A DNA stretch of 28,994 nt. Source: DATFWC01 sp045801465 (GTDB lineage: Bacteria > Pseudomonadota > Alphaproteobacteria > Rhizobiales > Xanthobacteraceae). The notes below the pieces were generated by a model. The model worked only from the letters and a program-made list of their open reading frames with translations, was not told the origin of the DNA and ran no database searches. Position 1 is the stretch's first letter. Each line of letters begins with the position of its first letter. The stretch covers positions 1 to 28,994 of the forward strand of contig JBJMSU010000124.1 in assembly GCA_045801465.1 (NCBI GenBank), in the 5' to 3' direction. Position numbers and translations under genes: made by a program. Below, piece after piece: positions 16,203-23,942 of the stretch.

Positions 16203-16356
16203 TGGCGCCAACGTACGCTTCGGGGCATTCGCGTCGCCCGGAGGCGCCACTGGGCTTCGCGGCATGTCCGCTATGCCTCCGATTGCGACCGAATTGATCC
16301 GTCTTGGTGAATTGACGCGATGTGCCACTTCCGGACTCATGCAGCGCAGCAAACCG
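16201..16356. repeat. dispersed repeat, longest copy, between lysR and binding-protein gene 2
   Basis: This copy combines the parts seen separately at 14002-14103 (matching 16226-16327) and 12858-12894 (matching 16320-16356). Its left edge carries AGTGGCGCC at 16201-16209 paired with GGCGCCACT at 16243-16251, and the lysR stop codon overlaps the first base. It ends a few bases before the stop of the second binding-protein gene. It is the reference copy for this repeat. Confidence 0.75.
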
Positions 16357-16360
16357 TGAC

Positions 16361-17344
16361 CTATTCGATCACCTCGTCGGCGCGGGCGAGCAGGGGCGGG
16401 GGTACCTCGAGGCCGAGCGCCTTGGCGGTCTTGAGGTTGAGGATCAGCTCGACCTTGGTGGCCTGCTGGACCGGAAGATCGCTGGGCTTCTCGCCCTTCA
16501 GAATCCGCCCGGCGTAGATGCCGACTAGACGATAATAGTCCGTTTCATCGCTCCCGTAGCTCATGAGGCCACCGGCCGCCGCAAACGGGCGATACTGGAA
16601 GATAGTGGGCACCGCGTGCCGGGCGGTCAGCGCGCCGAGCTGCTCGCCGCGGCCGACGAAGAACGCGCCGGGTGCGATGATGAGCGCGCCGGCTCGTCGT
16701 TCGGCCAAGGCTGCAAAGACCGCATGGAGATCGCGTTCGGTGCTTGCACGTAGGACGAGGAGCTGCAGGCCGAGGGCGTGGGCCGCCGGCTGCAGGTCGC
16801 GCAGAAAAGCCTCGGCAAGGGTGGGGCTCGTCGGGTCCACGAGCACGCCGACGACGATTACTCTGGGCAGCAATTCGTGCAACAGCTCGATCCGCTTCGG
16901 GCCGACCGCTGCGTTCAGATTGGTCACGCCGGTCAGGTTGCCGCCGGGGCGATTCAGGCTGGCGACCAGTCCGACCTCGACCGGGTCGACCGCTACCGCG
17001 AAGATGATCGGGATAGTCGCGGTCGCCGCCTTCGCCGCCAGCGCCGAAGGAGTGCCTCCGGCCGCGGCGATCATAGCGACCTGGCGCTGAACCAGTTGAG
17101 CCGCTAGCGCCGGCAGCCGGTCGTTTTGACCCTCCGCCCAGCGATATTCGATCGAGACGTTCTGGCCTTCGACATACCCTGCCTCTTTCAGCCCCTGCCG
17201 GAAGATCCGCAGACGGTCCGCGTAGAGGTCGGGCGTCGCGTTGCTGAGGAACCCGATCACCGGCATCGCGGGTTGCTGCGCGCGCGTCGCAAGAGGCCAC
17301 GCGGCTGCGCCGCCGAGTAACGTGATGAACTCACGCCGCCTCAT
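16361..17344 (-). CDS. ABC-type substrate-binding protein, orphan copy 2
   Basis: This 327-residue paralogue of the gene at 12901-13887 begins MRRREFITLLGGAAAWPLA, a twin-arginine-type leader, and ends ALGLEVPPPLLARADEVIE. Middle motifs are VIGFLSNATPD, VSIEYRWAEGQNDRLPALAA, IPIIFAVAVDPVEVGLVASL and NRPGGNLTGVTNL. The two copies differ over much of their length, so the duplication is old or they were acquired separately. No ABC permease or ATPase gene accompanies it. ATG 17344 has GAGGG about 6 bases upstream. Genes of this type are very numerous as isolated copies in Bradyrhizobium-like genomes; their ligands are mostly unknown. Confidence 0.88.
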   Translation of the reverse strand: MRRREFITLLGGAAAWPLATRAQQPAMPVIGFLSNATPDLYADRLRIFRQGLKEAGYVEGQNVSIEYRWAEGQNDRLPALAAQLVQRQVAMIAAAGGTPSALAAKAATATIPIIFAVAVDPVEVGLVASLNRPGGNLTGVTNLNAAVGPKRIELLHELLPRVIVVGVLVDPTSPTLAEAFLRDLQPAAHALGLQLLVLRASTERDLHAVFAALAERRAGALIIAPGAFFVGRGEQLGALTARHAVPTIFQYRPFAAAGGLMSYGSDETDYYRLVGIYAGRILKGEKPSDLPVQQATKVELILNLKTAKALGLEVPPPLLARADEVIE

Positions 17345-17425
17345 GTGCTGCCCTCAAACCGAGGATTGCATCCTACCACACCGTGATAGGAAATATCGCG
17401 TTGTGCATCACAGCAAATTTGGCGG

Positions 17426-17502
17426 CCAATGTCTCAGTCGGGTCAAACCCGGACCACCTCTTTCGAGGTCGCATGTCCGCTTCCGCCGGGAGCAGACATT
17501 GG
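17426..17502. repeat. nested hairpin element above binding-protein gene 2
   Basis: Outer arms CCAATGTCT (17426-17434) and AGACATTGG (17494-17502) are exact reverse complements. Inside lie two smaller hairpins, GGGT/ACCC near 17440-17450 and ACCTC/GAGGT near 17455-17468. The sequence resembles a short element often found beside such binding-protein genes in related genomes (from memory). Open frames across it encode no recognisable protein. Confidence 0.55.
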
Positions 17503-17534
17503 TCCGCGAGGGCAGTCCGTTGGTCTATGCTTTA

Positions 17535-17605
17535 GTGTCCCGATTCCGAAGTTCGCAATACCTTGCCGCATGCCCTCATGCGAACTTCGGAATCCAAAGG
17601 GACAC
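17535..17605. repeat. hairpin array unit 1
   Basis: Arms GTGTCCC and GGGACAC close a longer stem: after a small bulge, GATTCCGAAGTTCGCA pairs with TGCGAACTTCGGAATC. The loop is about 20 bases. The 10-base stem core CCGAAGTTCG is shared with units 2 and 3. Confidence 0.8.
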
Positions 17606-17624
17606 CAGCAGGTTTATGACTCTA

Positions 17625-17692
17625 GTGCCCTTCGAACCCGAAGTTCGCACTCGGAGTTGCGGCAAACGTATGCGAACTTCGGTTGCGGGCAC
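17625..17692. repeat. hairpin array unit 2
   Basis: Arms GTGCCC (17625-17630) and GGGCAC (17687-17692) are followed inward by CCGAAGTTCGCA pairing with TGCGAACTTCGG. The loop again is about 20 bases and unrelated in sequence to that of unit 1. Only two bases separate it from unit 3. Confidence 0.8.
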
Positions 17693-17694
17693 TC

Positions 17695-17764
17695 GTGCCC
17701 CGCTTCCGAAGTTCGTGATACATGACGGCCCCCTCTGACACGAACTTCGGAAGCAAAGGGGCAC
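17695..17764. repeat. hairpin array unit 3
   Basis: Arms GTGCCCC (17695-17701) and GGGGCAC (17758-17764), then GCTTCCGAAGTTCGTG paired exactly with CACGAACTTCGGAAGC. A three-base AAA bulge lies on the right arm, where unit 1 has a similar bulge. Confidence 0.8.
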
Positions 17765-17780
17765 TAGCAAGTCTATGATC

Positions 17781-17858
17781 CTAGTGCCGCTTTTCGATTT
17801 GAAGTTCCCGCACGAGTTTGCGGCAGGCGGTGTAGGAACTGCAAATCGGCGGCACTAG
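17781..17858. repeat. hairpin array unit 4, overlapping the kelch gene stop
   Basis: Perfect 10-base arms CTAGTGCCGC (17781-17790) and GCGGCACTAG (17849-17858). The inner stem is poorer than in units 1-3 and has drifted. The right arm contains the stop codon of the minus-strand kelch gene (17855-17857), so the array reaches into that gene's end and may form its transcription terminator. Confidence 0.75.
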
Positions 17859-18898
17859 TTGGGATCGTAGACCTCGTTCACATTGAGCCCCTCGTGAGGT
17901 CCACCGCCGCCGGCCACGTTGGATCCGCTGACCGCATACATCTTGCCTGCAATCTCGCCGACGGCGAGGCCATGCCGCGGTGTCGGCATTGGCGGCATGC
18001 GCTGCCACGCATTGGTCTTGGGGTCGAAGGCTTCGTGTGTCCGATAGGTACCGACCAAGTCGTTGAGGTAGGCCTCGCCTCCGAGCACGTGCATCTTTCC
18101 ATTGAGCACCGCGGTCCCAATGCCGCTGCGTGGCGTCGGCATTCCCAGCACCGATGACCAAGTGTTCTTGGCGATGTCATAAACTTCGTTGGTGCTGACG
18201 TTGTTCGAAAGACCGATGATGAACGTCGACCCGATCCGGCCTCCCACGACGTAGATCTTGCCGTCAATCAGCGAGGCCCCGTGATGGTTGCGCGCCGTCA
18301 GCATCGGAGCGGCCGACGACCAGGAACCGGTCGCGGTATCGAACACCTCGTTGATCGCCACGTTCTCCACGGGGACATTCGGCCGCAGCTCCGCGGTCGA
18401 GTAGCTTGGATTCTTGGCACCACCGATTGCGTATATCCTGGTTCCGTCCGCCGTGGCGGTCAGCGCGCCGCGCGCCGTCGGCACATCCGGTCCCTTCGAC
18501 CAACTGCTCTCGTGGATATCGTAGATCCAGAGTGATTTGCTTGGCACCCAGGCCGGCAATCCGGTCGCCGGCCGTGCGATCGTAAAGCCACCGACCGAAT
18601 ACAGCTTGCCACCCACGGCTGCGAAGCCGGGATGATGAATGCCCTCGGGAATATTGGGCAACCTGGTCCATTCGTTGGTCGCCGGATCGAAGCTCCACAG
18701 CATCTGTTTCGGTTCCCAGCCCGGGAAGATGCCGAGCCCGCCGAGCACGTAGAGCTTTCCGCCTGCGGTCGTCCCGTAAACTTCCTCTTCGCCCTGCGGA
18801 AACGGCTTGAGCGAAGTCCATCGGCCTTGAGCGATGGCGGGGCCGGCCACCAGCACACCCGCCATGACCACGATCGCCGTCTTCATTGCAGATCGCAT
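17855..18898 (-). CDS. exported kelch-repeat beta-propeller protein
   Basis: This 347-residue protein has a signal peptide (MRSAMKTAIVVMAGVLVAGP then AIAQ) and six kelch repeats, each with a GKLYVLGG-like strand: GGKLYVLGG, GGKLYSVGG, DGTRIYAIGG, DGKIYVVGG, NGKMHVLGG and AGKMYAVSG, with conserved W in the W(T/S)xLPP-like turns. It should fold as a six-bladed propeller outside the cytoplasm. ATG 18898 is chosen because GGGAGGG lies 5 bases upstream; the in-frame ATG at 18886 (MKTAIVV) is a shorter alternative. Kelch propellers mostly bind other proteins or sugars; nothing here shows which. No galactose-oxidase catalytic residues were recognised. The neighbours, a dehydrogenase and a flavin oxidase, do not prove a shared pathway. 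Confidence 0.87.
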   Translation of the reverse strand: MRSAMKTAIVVMAGVLVAGPAIAQGRWTSLKPFPQGEEEVYGTTAGGKLYVLGGLGIFPGWEPKQMLWSFDPATNEWTRLPNIPEGIHHPGFAAVGGKLYSVGGFTIARPATGLPAWVPSKSLWIYDIHESSWSKGPDVPTARGALTATADGTRIYAIGGAKNPSYSTAELRPNVPVENVAINEVFDTATGSWSSAAPMLTARNHHGASLIDGKIYVVGGRIGSTFIIGLSNNVSTNEVYDIAKNTWSSVLGMPTPRSGIGTAVLNGKMHVLGGEAYLNDLVGTYRTHEAFDPKTNAWQRMPPMPTPRHGLAVGEIAGKMYAVSGSNVAGGGGPHEGLNVNEVYDPN

Positions 18899-19115
18899 GG
18901 AAACCCTCCCCTGTTGCTCATCGCATGCTCGGGCCCTGGCAATAGCCGTGTCAAGCGATCTCCAGGTGCGCAGAGCGTCGCCAATGCAAGCTTGTTTGCG
19001 ACGGGCGAGCGCAATCATTTCGACGCGCGAGCGGAGCCAATCGACGCGCCCCTTGCTTTTGCCGCGGTCGACGCCGCCACTATGATCCATCCACGCCGGA
19101 GCCGAAGGGACAGAC

Positions 19116-19868
19116 ATGGAGCGCTTGCAGGGGAAGGTGGCGATCGTCACAGGGGCCGGCGGTGGCATCGGAGCGGCGATCTGCCGGCTGTTCGCCCTGG
19201 AGGGCGCGGCCCTGGTGGGCGTCGACATCGACGCCGATGCGCTCGAGCGGGTGGCGGCTTCGGTGCGGGCGGGCGGCGGACGGCTATCGACGCTTTCGGC
19301 CGATGTCGCCGAGGAGGCGACGGCCGAAATCGCGGTTGCACGCGCGCGCAATGAGTTCGGCCGTCTCGACGTGCTCGTCTCGAATGCCGTCTACGACCTG
19401 CCGCATGCGCCGCTGACCGTTCTTTCTGCCGCCGACTGGCGCCGCAGCATGGCGGTCAATCTCGACAGCAGCTTCCTGTTCTCCAAGCATGCGATTCCGC
19501 TGATGGCGGCCGGAGCAGGCGGCAGCATCATCCTGGTCGCCTCGCAGCTGGGGCGTGTGGCACGTCCGGGGCGGCCTTGGTACTGTGCCGCCAAAGGCGC
19601 GCTGATCCAGCTCGCCAAGGCCATGGCCCTCGACCACGCCGGCCAGAACATACGCGTGAACAGCCTGTCGCCGGGCCCCGTGGAGACGCATCGTTATGTG
19701 CGCAACTTCGACACGCTCGAAGCCGCAAGAGCCTCTCACCACACGCTCATTGGTCGGCTCGGGACGCCGGACGAAATCGCGGCGGGCGCGGTGTTCCTCG
19801 CGAGCGATCAATCCGGGTTCATGACAGGAGCGGACCTGTTGATCGACGGCGGCTACACGGCCGTATAG
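19116..19868 (+). CDS. short-chain dehydrogenase/reductase (SDR)
   Basis: This 250-residue classical SDR has the NAD(P)-binding TGAGGGIG at residues 12-19, the SNAV variant of the NNAG motif, and the catalytic set S143, Y156 and K160 (YCAAK). The C-terminal GFMTGADLLIDGGYTAV is typical. VDIDADAL after the second strand, with its acidic residue, suggests NAD rather than NADP. Such enzymes oxidise alcohols or reduce ketones; the substrate cannot be predicted. ATG 19116 has GAAGGGA upstream. It is divergent from the kelch gene and ends 31 bases before the end of the convergent FAD oxidase, so it is probably a single-gene transcript. Confidence 0.92.
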   Translation: MERLQGKVAIVTGAGGGIGAAICRLFALEGAALVGVDIDADALERVAASVRAGGGRLSTLSADVAEEATAEIAVARARNEFGRLDVLVSNAVYDLPHAPLTVLSAADWRRSMAVNLDSSFLFSKHAIPLMAAGAGGSIILVASQLGRVARPGRPWYCAAKGALIQLAKAMALDHAGQNIRVNSLSPGPVETHRYVRNFDTLEAARASHHTLIGRLGTPDEIAAGAVFLASDQSGFMTGADLLIDGGYTAV

Positions 19869-19899
19869 CAACGCGTTCGGCGCGCAGCGCGGAGTCTCC

Positions 19900-21324
19900 T
19901 TAACCGGGAAACATCCCATGGCCCGGTGTGAGCACGTTGTTCGGATCGAACTTCGTCTTCGCTGCCTGGACTGTGTGCCAGGCAGGTCCGTAGTGCCGCT
20001 TCCAATCGTCCTGCGACATCGCAACCGCGCTCGAAGTCATGCGGTAGCCGCCCATATCGCGCGCGCGTTCGTAGAGTGTGCGATTGAGCGCGATCGTAGA
20101 CGCGGTGTCGGTCCCGGCCGGCAGGGTGCGTGAAAGCTGAAACCGGTAGATGATCTCTTCATCCGGCATGCGTGTGAGGGGGCGTTTGATGGCGGCGCGG
20201 CGCCACGCCGACATGCGTGGGACGAGAAACGCCGACTCCGTCGGCGATGACAGGATGCCCGAGGTGTATTCGACGTATCGCGACGCGGGAATGCAGAGAT
20301 AGACGAAGGGCTTCTGCAGCGGCGTCGTGCACGCCGTGCACACTTCCTCGCGACGGAAGTATTGCTCGTAGCTCATAACCGTGGCGGTCTTTTTTGCGAA
20401 CTTGAGCCCCGCCGTCAGCTTCGCCTCGTCGGGATCGTTCGGTGCATCATAGAAGGCGCCGCCTTCGATGTAGTATCCGACGCGACCGGTCGGCCGTCCG
20501 GCGCCGCGGCCGTCGAGGTGATGGAAGCGTCCATCCTTGGCGAGCAGCGCGAGATCGGCGGACGCGCTCTGGAAGTCGTCGTAGTCCATTTTTATGAACA
20601 GCACATTCGTAGGCGCGGTCATCAGCCGCATCACGACCTTCGTGATGATGCCGCATTGACCCAGGCCCCCGAGCATCGCGTTGAAGAGGTCGCTGTTGTG
20701 AGCGTCGGAGCAGGTTAGGATCTGGCCGTCCCCGGTTACGACCTCAAGCTCCTGCACGTGGTCGACCTGAAGACCCAGGTTATAGGTGGTTACGCCGAAT
20801 CCGCCGGTGCTGATCGTTCCGCCGACCGACAGGAACGTGTCGGTGATCACCGGCACGGTCAGCTTCTGGGCATTCGCGGCCATCAGGACGGGGTGCCACT
20901 TTGAGCCCGGGCCGATCTCCGCGGTCCCGCCCGTGCCGGATTGGACGATGCGGATGGCATTCAGGCTGCTCGAGTCGACGACCACGCCGTCCGCGACCTG
21001 GGTCTGTCCGAAAAACGAATGCCCCTGGCCGCGCATCGCGACCTTGACTCCCCGGCGGTTCGCGAACTGCAGGAGCTTCGCGATGTCCTGCGCGTCGCCG
21101 GGCCGGAGCATGGCAGCCGGCTTTTGGTGCACGACATGTCCGAAGTCGTCGGCCGCCGCCTGCAACGCTGCATCATCGAAGGACCAGTCCCCGCCGAGAT
21201 CCTTCAAGTCATTGCGCAGCGACTGCGCTGTGGCCAGCCGATTCCACGCCGGTTGCAGCGCAAGCAATGCCGCACCGCCCGCGAGCCCCTTGCCGAAGTC
21301 GCGGCGAGAGATACTTCGTTGCAT
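19900..21324 (-). CDS. Tat-exported FAD-linked oxidase resembling cytokinin dehydrogenase
   Basis: This 474-residue protein starts with a twin-arginine leader (SRRDFGKGLAGGAALLAL). The FAD-binding domain follows: PAAMLRPGDAQDIAKLLQFA, MRGQGHSFFGQ and TISTGGFGVTTYNLG. H102 in GQGHS is where cytokinin dehydrogenases bind FAD covalently, and the end FDPNNVLTPGHGMF also matches that group's KFDPxxxLxPG tail. The family includes cytokinin dehydrogenases and other vanillyl-alcohol-oxidase-type enzymes, which oxidise amines or alcohols. ATG 21324 is the only sensible start. The gene faces the SDR end to end. Export by Tat would put the oxidase in the periplasm. A true cytokinin substrate is a guess. 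Confidence 0.88.
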   Translation of the reverse strand: MQRSISRRDFGKGLAGGAALLALQPAWNRLATAQSLRNDLKDLGGDWSFDDAALQAAADDFGHVVHQKPAAMLRPGDAQDIAKLLQFANRRGVKVAMRGQGHSFFGQTQVADGVVVDSSSLNAIRIVQSGTGGTAEIGPGSKWHPVLMAANAQKLTVPVITDTFLSVGGTISTGGFGVTTYNLGLQVDHVQELEVVTGDGQILTCSDAHNSDLFNAMLGGLGQCGIITKVVMRLMTAPTNVLFIKMDYDDFQSASADLALLAKDGRFHHLDGRGAGRPTGRVGYYIEGGAFYDAPNDPDEAKLTAGLKFAKKTATVMSYEQYFRREEVCTACTTPLQKPFVYLCIPASRYVEYTSGILSSPTESAFLVPRMSAWRRAAIKRPLTRMPDEEIIYRFQLSRTLPAGTDTASTIALNRTLYERARDMGGYRMTSSAVAMSQDDWKRHYGPAWHTVQAAKTKFDPNNVLTPGHGMFPG

Positions 21325-21547
21325 GATTCCCTCCCCTGGTCCGAATCCTTGTTTCGGTGGCGACCAACCAGATGGGACCGGCCGGTCACAGTCAGCGCGC
21401 CTACCAGCCTACGCAGGCACCGCCTTTGCGCAAGCGGCGCACCCGACGCGATGATGATGATGAATTCGACCGCGGTCTCGTTCATGGCGGGCACTTTTCG
21501 GGGGCTGGCGCGTTATCCAGCCCCAACCCGCCCGACTGTTTCCGATC

Positions 21548-23929
21548 ATGTCGTTTCATTCCCAACACGACTTCGTTGCCAAGGGCTCGCCAGCGGAACC
21601 GAATAAGTTGCCGTTCCGCGTCGGTCGTCCCGGCGTGAAACTCGGCCTGGGCTTCCTGGTCCTCGCCTCTCTGGCTTCCACGGCATGGGCGGCCGGAGGC
21701 GAGGGCAAAGGCTCGGAAGCGGTGCTCGTCGCGCAAATCCTGCTGCTCATCTTCGCCGGCGGGTTGCTCGGCGAGTTCATGTTGCGCATCGGCCAGCCGG
21801 CCGTCATGGGACAGTTGCTCGCCGGGCTCCTGCTCGGCCCCTCGGTGCTCGGCGCGCTGGCGCCGGAGGCCTACCAGGCGATCTTCCCCAGCACGCCGGC
21901 GCAGAAGAGCATGATCGAAGGGATCGCCCAGTTCGGCATCCTGATCCTGTTGCTGCTGGCCGGCATGGAGACGGAGCTGGCGCTCGTGCGCGGAGTTCGC
22001 CGAGCCGCTGTCAGCGCCTCGATCGGCGGGATCACGGTTCCGTTTGCGTGCGGCTTTGCGCTGGGACAATTCCTGCCCGACCAGCTGCTGCCGGCGCCCG
22101 AGCAGCGTCTGATCACGTCGCTGTTTCTCGGCACCGCGCTGTCGATCTCTTCGGTGAAGATCGTTGCCACCGTCGTTCGCGAGATGGGATTTCTGCGCCG
22201 CAACGTCGGCCAGGTGATCCTGGCTTCGGCGATCGTCGACGACACGATCGGCTGGATCATCATCGCCGTCACGCTGAGCCTGGCTGCGCATGGCAGTCTC
22301 GACTGGCTGTCGCTGGCGCAGGGCGTGCTCGGCACCGGCCTGTTTCTGATTGCGAGCTTCACGGTCGGCCGCCGTATCGTGGCGAGGACGATCCGTTGGA
22401 CCAACGATCACTTCCGCGGCGAGGCTCCGGTGATCGCCACCATCATTTTCATCATGGGCAGCTTCGCGTTGATCACTCACGTGATCGGGGTGCACAGCGT
22501 GCTCGGCGCTTTCGTCGCCGGAATCTTGGTTGGTGAATCGCCGATCCTCACGCGCCGCATCGACGAGCAGCTGCGCGGCCTCGTTGCCGGCCTGTTCATG
22601 CCGGTCTTCTTCGGCCTCGCCGGCTTGAGTGCCGATCTCACCATCCTGCAAAGCGGCGAGCTGACATTGCTGACCCTGTTGCTGGTGCTGATCGCGACCA
22701 TCGGCAAGACCGGAGGCGCCTTCGTGGGCGGCTATTTCGGCGGCTTGACGCGCAAGGAGTCGATCGCGCTGGCGACCGGAATGAATGCGCGCGGATCGAC
22801 CGAGGTGATCGTCGCGTCGATCGGCCTATCCATGGGGGTGCTGAGCCAAAATCTTTTCACCATGATCGTGGCAATGGCGGTGATCACGACGCTGGCCATG
22901 CCGCCCAGCCTGCGCTGGGCCCTGCAGCGACTGCCGCTGCGCAAGGAGGAGCAGAAGCGTCTCGACCGGGAGACCTTCGAGGAGAAAGGGTTCATCGCCA
23001 ATCTGGAGCGCATCCTGGTGGCGGTGGACGACAGCGCCAACGGTCTCTTTGCCGCGCGCCTGGCGGGCCTCATCGCCGGACCGCGCGGCATGTTGGTGAC
23101 GGTCCTCAAAGTGCCGGCAGGCACGTCAAGCAAGGCAGATGCGTCAGGGGATGCCAACGCGCCGGACGAGGCTGTGGAAGCGCTCACCCGCTCGGCCGAG
23201 AACGCGACGACGGACCCGGAAACCACGGCGGTCGAGGTCGACACCGTCGATCCCCAGCCGGATCTGTCGATCGACGAGATCGTCGAAAAAGAAGCCCGCA
23301 AAGGCTACGACCTCCTGATGATCGGGATTGATCCCACAACATCCCCGAAGGGCGGCTTCCATCAAACCGTTTCACGCATCGCCTCCGTGTTCGATGGCGC
23401 GATTGCGGTGGTGACCGCGCGGGGACAGCAGGAACGCGATCCGCAAGGCGCTCCCATCGATATTGTCGTGCCGGTCACCGGAAACGAGGTGTCGCGGCGC
23501 GGCGCCGAGGTCGCGATCAGTCTCGCCAAGGCCGCCGGGTCACCGGTCACCGCGCTGTCCGTCTTGGCTCCGAGTGCGCGCAACGAGCGGGACCGGGTCG
23601 GGGCGGCGCGCCGCGATGCCGCCGAGGTGGTGAAGGAAGTCAAGGCGATCGCCGAGTTCAACGAGGTGCCGCTCAAGTCCGCGATCCGCACCGACATCTC
23701 GGCCGAGGACGCGATCTTGCGGCAGGCGCGGCGCGGCCGGCACAATCTCATCGTTCTCGGCGTGAGCCGCCGCCCCGGCAAGGCGCTGTCGTTCGGCGAA
23801 CTGGCAACGGCGTTGCTGGAGAGCTCCGACCGCTCGCTCATGTTCATTGCGCCGCCGACGGCGCCGCGGGCGCGCGCCGCCGCGCCGAATCAAGCGGCGG
23901 CAAAATCCGCCACCAAGGCCGGCGCGTGA
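21548..23929 (+). CDS. CPA2-family cation/proton antiporter with C-terminal USP-like domains
   Basis: This 793-residue protein has a Kef/Nha-type antiporter domain at about residues 55-470, with membrane helices and the conserved SAIVDDTIGW (D231-D232, the ion-binding acidic pair). The C-terminal cytoplasmic half holds two universal-stress-protein-like domains (about 483-630 and 640-770): ERILVAVDDSANGL opens the first and PIDIVVPVTGNEVSRRGAEV the second. Such proteins exchange Na+ or K+ for protons. The first 29 residues are polar and come before a signal-like helix at VKLGLGFLVLASLASTAWA, and no ribosome binding site precedes ATG 21548, so the GTG at 21635 may be the true start. It is convergent with the ABC gene, 13 bases apart. 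Confidence 0.9.
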   Translation: MSFHSQHDFVAKGSPAEPNKLPFRVGRPGVKLGLGFLVLASLASTAWAAGGEGKGSEAVLVAQILLLIFAGGLLGEFMLRIGQPAVMGQLLAGLLLGPSVLGALAPEAYQAIFPSTPAQKSMIEGIAQFGILILLLLAGMETELALVRGVRRAAVSASIGGITVPFACGFALGQFLPDQLLPAPEQRLITSLFLGTALSISSVKIVATVVREMGFLRRNVGQVILASAIVDDTIGWIIIAVTLSLAAHGSLDWLSLAQGVLGTGLFLIASFTVGRRIVARTIRWTNDHFRGEAPVIATIIFIMGSFALITHVIGVHSVLGAFVAGILVGESPILTRRIDEQLRGLVAGLFMPVFFGLAGLSADLTILQSGELTLLTLLLVLIATIGKTGGAFVGGYFGGLTRKESIALATGMNARGSTEVIVASIGLSMGVLSQNLFTMIVAMAVITTLAMPPSLRWALQRLPLRKEEQKRLDRETFEEKGFIANLERILVAVDDSANGLFAARLAGLIAGPRGMLVTVLKVPAGTSSKADASGDANAPDEAVEALTRSAENATTDPETTAVEVDTVDPQPDLSIDEIVEKEARKGYDLLMIGIDPTTSPKGGFHQTVSRIASVFDGAIAVVTARGQQERDPQGAPIDIVVPVTGNEVSRRGAEVAISLAKAAGSPVTALSVLAPSARNERDRVGAARRDAAEVVKEVKAIAEFNEVPLKSAIRTDISAEDAILRQARRGRHNLIVLGVSRRPGKALSFGELATALLESSDRSLMFIAPPTAPRARAAAPNQAAAKSATKAGA

Positions 23930-23942
23930 CGAGCGGCGGCGT

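Noticed and set aside
17429..17725. 98-codon frame beginning MSQSGQTR
   Set aside because: It runs through the nested hairpin element and hairpin units 1 and 2. The translation is determined by the repeats and has no recognisable domain.
17535..17858. CRISPR array
   Set aside because: The repeated parts are themselves long inverted repeats, the unit spacing is irregular (90, 70, 89) and the linkers are conserved rather than unique, so this is a palindromic repeat cluster.
21482..22651. Minus-strand frame of about 390 codons opposite the antiporter
   Set aside because: Low-complexity Q/R/D/E-rich translation typical of the antisense of a hydrophobic membrane protein.
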